From the NCBI RefSeq assembly GCF_002499975.2, contig NZ_CP052766.1, positions 3,596,001 through 3,660,000 on the forward strand: a DNA stretch of 64,000 nt, read 5' to 3'. Origin of the DNA: Alteromonas pelagimontana (GTDB lineage Bacteria > Pseudomonadota > Gammaproteobacteria > Enterobacterales > Alteromonadaceae). The position numbers were made by a program, and so were the translations under genes. Of this stretch, positions 1-7,718 are shown in pieces (positions within the stretch are counted from its first letter, which is position 1; every line of letters starts with the position of its first letter). The notes below the pieces were generated by a model. It had not been told where the DNA came from. It worked only from the letters and a program-made list of their open reading frames with translations, and ran no database searches.

Positions 1-112
1 AGATCATTGCTGGCCCCCCAAAACCTTTGGGTTCGCGGGTTTAACAGCGATCCGAAAAGAGTGTCGTAGCGTAGACAGCCTAAAAGCTATTTTTAAAAAA
101 ATTAATCAATGA
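1..112 (+). CDS. 3' end of an upstream gene, product unknown
   Basis: A reading frame enters from the left edge (codons start at base 2) and stops at TGA 110-112. The stop overlaps the next gene's start as ATGA, the usual signature of translational coupling in one operon. The visible 36 residues end in a basic tail (KAIFKKINQ). They are too few to assign a family. The overlap geometry is the main reason to call it real. Confidence 0.55.
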   Translation, partial: DHCWPPKTFGFAGLTAIRKECRSVDSLKAIFKKINQ

Positions 113-684
113 TGCAAAGCCAAATACCCTTGTTTCCTCTGTCTGCACACTTGCTGCCTGGAGGGCGTACATCCTTAAGAATCTTTGAGCCCCGGTACGT
201 GCGGATGGTAAAGGAGGCGTGTGCATCAAACTCTGGTTTTGTTCTTTGTATGCTTAATGCGCGAGGGAACAAAGAGAACAACGAACATATCTTTCCCATA
301 GGAACTTACGCTGAGGTCATTGATTTTGATGTTCTTGATGATGGTCTTCTTGGCATCAAAGTTGCTGGTCTATTTGGTGTAGAGGTGAGTGATATTAAAA
401 CTGAAGCCGATGGCCTTAGGATTGGTAGTTGCCAAACCATTGAACCGTGGCGTTGCAATATCACCCCTGAAGAAATTTCACCTATGGACGAACGCTTAAA
501 GGAGATTTTCGACCGTTATCAGGAGTTAAGCTCATTGTATGAAAAACCCGCATTCGAAGATCCTTTGTGGGTAGTTCATCGCTGGTTAGAGTTGCTTCCG
601 GTAGACGCCAGACAGAAACAGTATTTTCTTGAGCAGAAAGATTGTCACAAACTGCTTAACTATTTGTCAGCGCTGGTTCAGTGA
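109..684 (+). CDS. LON peptidase substrate-binding domain protein
   Basis: This 191-residue protein is a stand-alone copy of the N-terminal substrate-binding domain of Lon protease. The family hallmark IPLFPLSAHLLPGG lies near residues 5-19, followed by LRIFEPRYVRMV and the segment around FPIGTYAEVIDF. There is no AAA or protease domain, as is usual for these short cytoplasmic proteins of unclear function. The start overlaps the upstream stop (ATGA). A second in-frame ATG directly follows the first, so the start is uncertain by one codon. Confidence 0.85.
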   Translation: MMQSQIPLFPLSAHLLPGGRTSLRIFEPRYVRMVKEACASNSGFVLCMLNARGNKENNEHIFPIGTYAEVIDFDVLDDGLLGIKVAGLFGVEVSDIKTEADGLRIGSCQTIEPWRCNITPEEISPMDERLKEIFDRYQELSSLYEKPAFEDPLWVVHRWLELLPVDARQKQYFLEQKDCHKLLNYLSALVQ

Positions 685-807
685 TAGAATTTGAACTTTT
701 TACAGCGTTACCGGTAAGTTAGATTATACGACGGGCGTAAGAACGGGATCTTTTTTAAACATTTGTACCTGGATATCTATTAACCAAGTAGAAAACGGAC
801 GAAACTT

Positions 808-1419
808 ATGTTAGTTGGAATTCCATTGGAACAAAGTAACAGTGTAGTTAAGCCTAAAGATTGCGCTGGAGAGATGTCAGATTATATCGTGTCGGTAGCA
901 GAAAGCCGTTGCAAAAAGTCTTTCGCCAGAGTCTTTAGCTATTTCGCTCCACGGCTACGGTCCTACGCGCTTAAGCAAATGGGTAACGAAGCGCTCGCTA
1001 TGGAGTTAGTTCAGGATACAATGTCCAATGTCTGGCAGAAAGCCCATCTTTTCAATGCTGAGAAAGGTAGCCCGTCTACGTGGATTTTTACGATAGCTAG
1101 GAACATCCGTTTCGATATGCTTCGTAAATTACAAAATCGCAAGGAAGACGTCTGTTCAGATGACCTTTGGCCGGTTCTTTGCGAGCAAACTGCAGACGCG
1201 AATGAAGCGCCTTTAGATGAACAAATTACTCTGGAGCAAATCGGATTCATGTTTGAATCATTGCCAGTGAAGCAGAAAGCCGTCATTGAAGCCATTTATA
1301 TTGACGGTAAATCTCAGCAGGAAGTGGCCGATGAACTTAGTATTCCTTTAGGAACTGTAAAATCAAGAACGCGCCTTGCGCTACAGAGATTAAAAGGCAT
1401 GCTTCAGGATCATGATTAA
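808..1419 (+). CDS. rpoE: ECF RNA polymerase sigma factor, ChrR-linked (ECF11-like)
   Basis: A 203-residue sigma-70-family protein. Region 2 lies around residues 35-100 (FARVFSYFAPRLRSYALKQ, ELVQDTMSNVWQKA, STWIFTIARNIRFDMLRK). Region 4 is at about 145-200 (LPVKQKAVIEAIYIDG, HTH QQEVADELSIPLGTVKSR). It overlaps the downstream ChrR-type anti-sigma by 8 bp, so the two are probably translationally coupled. In Rhodobacter the homologous pair responds to singlet oxygen; that role here is by family. A shorter start at ATG 874 (MSDYIVSV) is possible because the first 22 residues are not part of the conserved fold. Confidence 0.9.
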   Translation: MLVGIPLEQSNSVVKPKDCAGEMSDYIVSVAESRCKKSFARVFSYFAPRLRSYALKQMGNEALAMELVQDTMSNVWQKAHLFNAEKGSPSTWIFTIARNIRFDMLRKLQNRKEDVCSDDLWPVLCEQTADANEAPLDEQITLEQIGFMFESLPVKQKAVIEAIYIDGKSQQEVADELSIPLGTVKSRTRLALQRLKGMLQDHD

Positions 1420-2131
1420 GTTCCATCCCGGCCCTGAGCAATTGACGAGGTTTGTTGAGGGCACGCTGCTTCCTGTAGAAAGTATAATGGTGTCGGCCCA
1501 CTGCGACATGTGCAGGAAATGCAGGGATGATATAGATAAGGAAACGGCTCGAATAGCGGAGAACGAGTTTCTCTTCGCCGACGAAGGAAACGTCCCTTCT
1601 TTAGAAACAATGTTGGCACAGATCACGGAGTTGCCCGCATCCACGCAGTTAGTAGTCTCAACCTCGCAAGTTCATCCTACTGCTATTGAATTAGATGGAA
1701 AGTCGTTTCCATTGCCAGCTACTTTACATCGATTTATCTCCAAAACAGGAAACTGGTCATCGCTAGTGGGTAGGCTGTGGCAGGCTCCTGTAAGTTTCGG
1801 TCATTCAGGAGTCGCAAACTTCATCTATATGGGAAAGGGAGGAGGTGTTCCTGAGCACACTCATCAGGGAATTGAATACTCATTGGTAATTAGTGGCGAA
1901 TTCAGCGATAACCTCAACACCTACAGGAAAGGTGACTTTCTTTGCTTCCGGGACGATCAAACTCATGCTCCGCATTCTCAAGTCGATGAAGGTTGCCTGA
2001 TGCTAACTGTTCTTGACCGACCTGTGCAATTTACTTCCGGCATTGTCAGTCTTCTTAATCCCTTTAGCGCTCTGTTTTTCGGCGACAGTTACGAGAGCGC
2101 GGAAGCGGCCGCATACGCTGTTCAGCGATAA
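1412..2131 (+). CDS. chrR: ChrR-type zinc anti-sigma factor with C-terminal cupin
   Basis: A 239-residue anti-sigma factor. The N-terminal zinc-binding domain has H5, H30, C34 and C37. This spacing matches the zinc ligands of Rhodobacter ChrR (H6, H31, C35, C38). The C-terminal half is a cupin with VPEHTHQGIEYSLVISG near residues 139-155 and a later DDQTHAPHS, giving the His/His/Glu/His metal set. By family it holds the preceding sigma factor inactive until singlet oxygen or organic peroxide triggers its degradation. It is co-transcribed with the sigma gene, overlapping it by 8 bp. Confidence 0.9.
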   Translation: MIKFHPGPEQLTRFVEGTLLPVESIMVSAHCDMCRKCRDDIDKETARIAENEFLFADEGNVPSLETMLAQITELPASTQLVVSTSQVHPTAIELDGKSFPLPATLHRFISKTGNWSSLVGRLWQAPVSFGHSGVANFIYMGKGGGVPEHTHQGIEYSLVISGEFSDNLNTYRKGDFLCFRDDQTHAPHSQVDEGCLMLTVLDRPVQFTSGIVSLLNPFSALFFGDSYESAEAAAYAVQR

Positions 2132-2255
2132 ATTCGTTAGCAACAACAAATAAAAAGATACTCTGCACAAGCTGTCGCAAATCAACGATGCCTGCGAAAG
2201 CGACTACCGCCAGCACTAACTTCTGATTAGCAAAGCGGTAGAAGAGCACGGTTCG

Positions 2256-3023
2256 CTAGCTAACAAATTCACTTTCGGGAAAGTTGAGTTTCAGCGTTTT
2301 CATTGCATTGTCTTTCAACTCATTTAAACCAAGCTCTTCATAGCTCGATACCATAATTTCCAATGCCTGTTGAATTTGATCTGAATTGGGATAATGCTCA
2401 ATAACATATCTTCCACGATTGGCTGCAGCGACGTAGGCCTGCCGACGCATATAAAAACGGGCAATAGCAATTTCATACTGGGCTAACCGGTTCTTAATAT
2501 AGACCATTCGCTTACGAGCATCTGCAGCATATTTACTGTTAGGATATTGCTCAATAAGCTTGCGAAAATCCTCGAATGCTTCCCTTGACTTCGCTGGATC
2601 CCGATCTGCTCTGTTAATGTTCATTAATTCCTGAAACAGATTAGTATCCGATTCCATATTTGTAAGACCGCGCATATACACTGCGTAGTCAACATCCGAA
2701 TGATTAGGATTCAATCGAATAAAGCGGTCAATGGTTGCTAATGTTTCATCAATTTTACCAGATTTATAGTAGCTGTAGATTAAGTCAAGCTGTACCTGGT
2801 TTGAAAGTGGACCAAAAGGATAACGGGAGTCAAGTGCACTTAAAGTGTTTGCTGCAGCACTGAAATTTCCATTATCCATACTTTTCTTGGCATTATCATA
2901 TAACTGCTGTGCGCCCATGTTGGCCATAGCCGCTTTTTTCTCCGGATCTTCCGATGAGCTACAACCCGCTACAGAGACCATGACACCAACAACAAAGGGC
3001 ATCATCAAACGAAATGATTTCAT
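2256..3023 (-). CDS. bamD: Outer membrane assembly lipoprotein BamD
   Basis: A 255-residue lipoprotein with signal MKSFRLMMPFVVGVMVSVAGC; the lipobox VAGC puts the acylated Cys at residue 21. TPR repeats follow (AQQLYDNAKKSMDNGNFSAA, DLIYSYYKSGKIDETLATID, EYPNSKYAADARKRMVYI), as in BamD/ComL of the BAM complex, which inserts beta-barrel proteins. Length matches the family. It is divergently placed from rluD, the standard gammaproteobacterial arrangement. Confidence 0.95.
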   Translation of the reverse strand: MKSFRLMMPFVVGVMVSVAGCSSSEDPEKKAAMANMGAQQLYDNAKKSMDNGNFSAAANTLSALDSRYPFGPLSNQVQLDLIYSYYKSGKIDETLATIDRFIRLNPNHSDVDYAVYMRGLTNMESDTNLFQELMNINRADRDPAKSREAFEDFRKLIEQYPNSKYAADARKRMVYIKNRLAQYEIAIARFYMRRQAYVAAANRGRYVIEHYPNSDQIQQALEIMVSSYEELGLNELKDNAMKTLKLNFPESEFVS

Positions 3024-3192
3024 ATATATTTATTTTTCCTGCTTAACCGTTTTACTGCGTGTGTCACTTACTACCTTTATAAAGCATTCTAACGCACTCA
3101 TTCGCGCAAACTCCACATAAAACCGTGAAAGTTTCCGTTTACCTGTCGCAAAGCTTGTTATAATACCGCTTTTGCTACTTTTAAAAGAAGTT

Positions 3193-4176
3193 ATGACTCA
3201 GTCTGAAAATGTCGTTAATCTTGAAGCCACCGCTGACTCCCAACATTTTGGTCAAAGGTTAGATCAGGTTTTGGCGGATTTGTTCCCCGAATATTCCCGT
3301 TCGAAGTTAAAAACCTGGATCCTTGACGGAAATGTTGCCATTAATGGTCAAACAAGTACCACCCCAAGGCAAAAAATGTTTGGCGACGAACATATTACTG
3401 TTGAAGCCGAAATGGAAGTGCAAACCGTTAGCCAGCCGCAAAGAATAGAGTTGGATATCGTGTACGAAGATGAAGCGATCCTTGTAATTAATAAACCCGC
3501 GGATCTGGTGGTGCACCCTGGGGCCGGGAATCAGGACGGGACGCTTCTCAACGCGTTGCTCGCTCACGTGCCGAATATTGATAAGGTTCCTCGGGCTGGC
3601 ATTGTTCATAGGCTCGACAAAGACACTACCGGCTTAATGGTAGTAGCCAAAACCGTGCCGGCGCAAACTCACCTTGTTAACCAACTGCAAAATCGAGTGA
3701 TGAGCCGGGAATATGAAGCGTTAGTTATGGGAACGATGGTAGCTGGTGGAGTGGTAGATGCGCCAATCGGAAGACATGCCACCAAACGTACCCATATGGC
3801 AGTCCGTGAATTAGGAAAGCCAGCGGTGACACATTATCGTGTGATGGAAAAATTTCGCGCCCATACTCACTTGAGGCTAAAACTCGAAACCGGTCGAACC
3901 CACCAGATTCGCGTGCATATGGCGTATATTAAACACGCTTTAGTGGGCGATCAGGCTTATGGCGGCCGTCCTCGCTTGCCAAGAGGAGCGACGGAGGCAT
4001 TTATCGAACAGTTGCGGAACTTCCAGCGCCAGGCGCTTCACGCGGCTCAGCTGTCTTTATTTCATCCAGCTAGCGAGGAGTGGATGACGTGGCAGGCGCC
4101 ACTGCCACAGGATATGGAGACGCTGTTAAACGCGGTGCGAGAGGACACTAAGGCCTTCGGGGCCAACGAAATATAG
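3193..4176 (+). CDS. rluD: 23S rRNA pseudouridine(1911/1915/1917) synthase
   Basis: About 327 residues from ATG 3193; a TTG-initiated extension from 3172 is less likely because the purine-rich stretch AAAAGAAG sits just before ATG 3193. An N-terminal S4 RNA-binding domain (RLDQVLADLFPEYSRSKLKTWI) is followed by the RluA-type catalytic domain with HRLDKDTTGLMVVAK, containing the catalytic Asp, and later TGRTHQIRVHM. It modifies helix 69 of 23S rRNA. It sits in the conserved pair rluD-pgeF: the stop TAG is directly followed by the ATG of the next gene, with no intergenic base. Confidence 0.95.
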   Translation: MTQSENVVNLEATADSQHFGQRLDQVLADLFPEYSRSKLKTWILDGNVAINGQTSTTPRQKMFGDEHITVEAEMEVQTVSQPQRIELDIVYEDEAILVINKPADLVVHPGAGNQDGTLLNALLAHVPNIDKVPRAGIVHRLDKDTTGLMVVAKTVPAQTHLVNQLQNRVMSREYEALVMGTMVAGGVVDAPIGRHATKRTHMAVRELGKPAVTHYRVMEKFRAHTHLRLKLETGRTHQIRVHMAYIKHALVGDQAYGGRPRLPRGATEAFIEQLRNFQRQALHAAQLSLFHPASEEWMTWQAPLPQDMETLLNAVREDTKAFGANEI

Positions 4177-4911
4177 ATGCTCTCCCTTATTCGGCCACAC
4201 TGGCCCGCACCCAAACATATTGTTGCTTATACCACCACTCGCCAGGGTGGAGTAAGTACGGGTAAGTATAGCGGGTTGAATGTGGGATTGCATGTCGGTG
4301 ATGTACCTGAACATGTAATTAGTAACAGAGCTTTATTACCTGACAGCGAGAAAATCTGGTGGTTAGAGCAGGTACATGGAAATCAGTGTGTCAGACTACC
4401 GCAGCTTCGCAAAGAAGGTACGTTTGCCGCTGATGCTAGTGTCACTCAAGCCCAGGATGTCTTTTGCGCCGTCATGACTGCAGATTGCGTTCCACTGTTA
4501 CTGTGCGATCAAAATGGGCAGGAAGTGGCTGCCATTCACGCTGGTTGGCAGGGCTTAGTTAACGGCATAATCGAAAATACTATCGCTGAAATGCGCACCG
4601 CACCTGAACAAATGATGGCGTGGGTTGGTCCTGCAATTAGCCAACGTCACTATCAGGTTGGTCATGAAACAGCGGAAAGATTTTCCAGATGGCCCGGTTT
4701 TCAGACTAACGCAGATGAAGATGGCAGATGTTATCTTGATTTACCCGCAGTAGCGGAATCAATTTTAAGTACACTTGGGATCGGTTGGATAGGTCGGTCA
4801 GAGCTTTGCACCTACAGTGATTCAACGCGTTTCTACTCCCACCGCTTTGCGCAACATGCTGGCAGATCTGCTACTGGGCGGATGGTAAGCGTAATAGGAA
4901 TAACTTCATAA
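4177..4911 (+). CDS. pgeF: PgeF/YfiH-family multicopper oxidase-like purine nucleosidase/laccase domain protein
   Basis: A 244-residue DUF152/YfiH protein. The family motifs are visible: TTRQGGVSTGKYSGLNVGLHVGD at the N-terminus, WLEQVHGNQC, MTADCVPLLLCDQ and AIHAGWQGLVNGI, with the conserved Cys and His that bind metal. Family members have been described as purine nucleoside phosphorylases/polyphenol oxidases and as peptidoglycan editing factor PgeF. It starts immediately after rluD and is surely co-transcribed with it. Confidence 0.9.
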   Translation: MLSLIRPHWPAPKHIVAYTTTRQGGVSTGKYSGLNVGLHVGDVPEHVISNRALLPDSEKIWWLEQVHGNQCVRLPQLRKEGTFAADASVTQAQDVFCAVMTADCVPLLLCDQNGQEVAAIHAGWQGLVNGIIENTIAEMRTAPEQMMAWVGPAISQRHYQVGHETAERFSRWPGFQTNADEDGRCYLDLPAVAESILSTLGIGWIGRSELCTYSDSTRFYSHRFAQHAGRSATGRMVSVIGITS

Positions 4912-5042
4912 CGGTTTTGCGCGCACACTCTTTGCTTTAGCTTCTTTTTATGAACACGATAAAGTGTAGGTGGCTGTAGAGCCGTATCTGAAGGTTCTCA
5001 CCAATCGGCGATAAAAAAACTGCACGATATTTAATCGCCTCA

Positions 5043-5072
5043 CTTGAATCATTTCCCAATAAGACCCATAAA
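5043..5072 (+). promoter_or_regulatory. Sigma-32 (RpoH) heat-shock promoter of clpB
   Basis: The -35-like element CTTGAAT (5043-5049) and the -10-like element aCCCATAA (5064-5071) are separated by 14 bp. The RpoH consensus is CTTGAAA, 11-16 bp, CCCCATNT. The site lies 32 bp upstream of clpB's ATG at 5104, a textbook target of this sigma factor. Confidence 0.8.
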
Positions 5073-5103
5073 TTACGCAAGGTTTTTTGTGAAGGTGAAA
5101 TTC

Positions 5104-7674
5104 ATGCGATTAGATAGATTTACCAGCAAGTTCCAGATTGCGATCTCTGATGCGCAGTCTCTTGCGCTAGGCAGAGACCACCAGTTTATTCAGCCAGTTC
5201 ACTTAATGACGGCTCTGCTGAATCAGCAGGGTGGCTCGGTACGTCCGTTGTTTGATCAAGCGGGGGTTAATGTAAACGGGCTTCGTTCAGCGCTAGCTGA
5301 AGCCATTGAAAGATTGCCTCGGGTTGAGGGGGTAGGTGGTGATGTCCAGCTCAGTAAAGAAAGCGGTTTGTTGCTCAATCTGTGCGACAAAATTGCACAG
5401 CAACGGAAAGATGAGTACATCACTTCCGAAATCTTCATATTGGCTGCTTTAGAAGATAAAGGGCGCTTAGGCGACATCTTACGGGAGTTGCACGTCACTA
5501 AAGATAAGATTGAAACCGCTATCGATAAAATGCGAGGTGGTCAAAAAGTGACGGATCCGAACGCTGAAAACGTGCGCCAGGCACTGGAAAAATTTACTAC
5601 TGATCTCACAGAGCGCGCAGAGCAGGGTAAGTTGGACCCGGTAATAGGACGTGACGAAGAAATTCGTCGCACGGTTCAGGTTTTACAGCGCCGAACCAAA
5701 AATAATCCGGTGCTGATTGGCGAACCAGGGGTGGGAAAAACGGCGATAGTTGAAGGTCTTGCTCAGCGAATTGTCAACGGTGAAGTGCCTGAAGGGCTGA
5801 AAAACAAGCGCGTATTGTCCCTTGATATGGGGGCGTTAATTGCTGGAGCTAAATACCGCGGCGAGTTTGAAGAACGATTAAAAGCTGTGCTTAATGAACT
5901 CGCCAAGGAAGAAGGGCGGGTCATATTATTTATTGATGAACTGCACACTATGGTTGGTGCGGGTAAAGGTGAAGGTGCAATGGATGCGGGTAATATGCTC
6001 AAGCCAGCGCTGGCTAGAGGCGAGCTTCATTGCGTGGGTGCGACTACGCTGGATGAATACCGCCAATTCATCGAAAAAGATGCAGCGCTTGAACGACGTT
6101 TTCAGAAAGTGCTGGTGGAACAGCCGAGTGTTGAAGACACCATTGCTATTCTACGCGGGTTAAAGGAGCGGTACGAGCTTCATCATTCGGTTGACATTAC
6201 TGATCCGGCAATTGTAGCTGCGGCTAGTCTGTCTCACCGGTATATCAGTGACAGGCAACTGCCAGATAAAGCCATTGACTTAATTGATGAAGCGGCTTCC
6301 AGCATTCGAATGCAGATTGATTCAAAACCTGAAGAAATGGATCGACTTGAACGGCGCATTATTCAGCTTAAATTGGAAGAGCAGGCGCTGGCAAAAGAGA
6401 CTGATGATGCCAGCCACAAGCGGTTAGAAATGATCGAGTTGGAAAGAGAACAGGCCGAATCTAAATACGGTGATCTTGAAAAGATATGGCACGAAGAAAA
6501 AGATGCCATGCAAGGCACGCAAACGATTAAGTCTGAACTTGAGCAGGCCAAACTCGATTTGGAAATTGCCCGTCGGGCTTCGGATTTAAACCGAATGTCT
6601 GAGTTGCAATATGGGCGCATCCCAGAGCTTGAAATGAAGCTGGAAAGGGCAGCGGAAAATGAAGCCAGAGAAACGCTGTTATTGAAAAACAAGGTCACCG
6701 ATGTAGAAATTGCGGACGTATTATCACGCTGGACAGGAATTCCTGTCGCCAGAATGTTGGAAGGAGAGCGCGATAAGCTTCTGCGAATGGAAGATTCGCT
6801 ACATAACCGGGTGGTCGGCCAGCAAGAAGCCGTAACGGCAGTATCCAACGCCATTCGTCGTTCAAGAGCGGGTCTGGCGGATCCCAATCGGCCGATAGGA
6901 TCGTTTTTGTTCCTGGGGCCAACAGGGGTAGGAAAGACCGAGTTATCAAAGGCGCTGGCCAGCTTTATGTTCGATACTGAAGAAGCGCTGATCCGTATTG
7001 ACATGTCCGAGTTTATGGAAAAACACTCTGTGGCTCGGCTGGTAGGTGCACCTCCAGGCTATGTAGGATATGAAGAAGGTGGGTATCTTACCGAAGCGGT
7101 GAGACGGAAGCCTTATTCGGTTATTTTACTTGACGAGGTAGAGAAAGCCCATCCGGATGTCTTCAATATTCTGTTGCAGGTATTGGATGATGGTCGTTTG
7201 ACCGACGGACAGGGAAGAACTGTGGATTTCAAAAACACAGTGGTGATTATGACTTCCAACCTCGGCTCAGACATTATTCAGGATAAGCACGAGCAAAGCC
7301 AATACGATGAAATGAAGGCGATGGTAATGAATGTGGTGGGACAGCATTTCCGTCCGGAATTTATTAATCGTGTGGATGATATCGTCGTTTTCCATCCTCT
7401 GGGCAAAGAGCAAATTAAATCCATTGCTAAAATTCAGTTGGCCTCTCTGCGTCAGCGTTTGGCCGATAAAGGTTACAAATTTGAGCTATCAGGAGCGGCT
7501 ATGGATAAACTTGCTGAAGCGGGATTTGATCCTGTATTTGGTGCCCGGCCGCTAAAAAGGGCGATCCAAACTGAAATTGAAAATCCACTGGCCCACAAGT
7601 TACTTTCCGGAGTGCTGTTGCCGGAGTCGACAATACGCATTGATGTGGAAGGCGAGCAGTTTATCGTACTGTAG
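5104..7674 (+). CDS. clpB: ATP-dependent disaggregase chaperone ClpB
   Basis: An 856-residue Hsp100 disaggregase working with DnaK in the cytoplasm. Visible parts are the ClpN domain ([20 protein letters not shown]), the first AAA+ module (GEPGVGKTA, Walker B LFIDELH), the coiled-coil M domain (about residues 400-525), and the second AAA+ module ([19 protein letters not shown]). The C-terminus has the usual [11 protein letters not shown] sensor segment. An upstream in-frame TTG at 5044 lies inside the sigma-32 promoter, so the start at 5104, which gives the canonical MRLDR, is the correct one. Confidence 0.97.
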   Translation: MRLDRFTSKFQIAISDAQSLALGRDHQFIQPVHLMTALLNQQGGSVRPLFDQAGVNVNGLRSALAEAIERLPRVEGVGGDVQLSKESGLLLNLCDKIAQQRKDEYITSEIFILAALEDKGRLGDILRELHVTKDKIETAIDKMRGGQKVTDPNAENVRQALEKFTTDLTERAEQGKLDPVIGRDEEIRRTVQVLQRRTKNNPVLIGEPGVGKTAIVEGLAQRIVNGEVPEGLKNKRVLSLDMGALIAGAKYRGEFEERLKAVLNELAKEEGRVILFIDELHTMVGAGKGEGAMDAGNMLKPALARGELHCVGATTLDEYRQFIEKDAALERRFQKVLVEQPSVEDTIAILRGLKERYELHHSVDITDPAIVAAASLSHRYISDRQLPDKAIDLIDEAASSIRMQIDSKPEEMDRLERRIIQLKLEEQALAKETDDASHKRLEMIELEREQAESKYGDLEKIWHEEKDAMQGTQTIKSELEQAKLDLEIARRASDLNRMSELQYGRIPELEMKLERAAENEARETLLLKNKVTDVEIADVLSRWTGIPVARMLEGERDKLLRMEDSLHNRVVGQQEAVTAVSNAIRRSRAGLADPNRPIGSFLFLGPTGVGKTELSKALASFMFDTEEALIRIDMSEFMEKHSVARLVGAPPGYVGYEEGGYLTEAVRRKPYSVILLDEVEKAHPDVFNILLQVLDDGRLTDGQGRTVDFKNTVVIMTSNLGSDIIQDKHEQSQYDEMKAMVMNVVGQHFRPEFINRVDDIVVFHPLGKEQIKSIAKIQLASLRQRLADKGYKFELSGAAMDKLAEAGFDPVFGARPLKRAIQTEIENPLAHKLLSGVLLPESTIRIDVEGEQFIVL

Positions 7675-7695
7675 CCAAAGCGTTATTTAGAACAA

Positions 7696-7718
7696 GGGGG
7701 CGTCCGTCCCCCTTTTTT
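7696..7718 (+). terminator. Rho-independent terminator after clpB
   Basis: The stem GGGGG/CCCCC (7696-7700 with 7708-7712) has a 7-base loop and is followed by six T. The T tract touches the stop codon of the convergent prsT gene. Confidence 0.85.

Noticed and set aside
5044..5103. TTG start giving a longer ClpB
   Set aside because: It falls within the sigma-32 promoter and ClpB family proteins start MRLDR.
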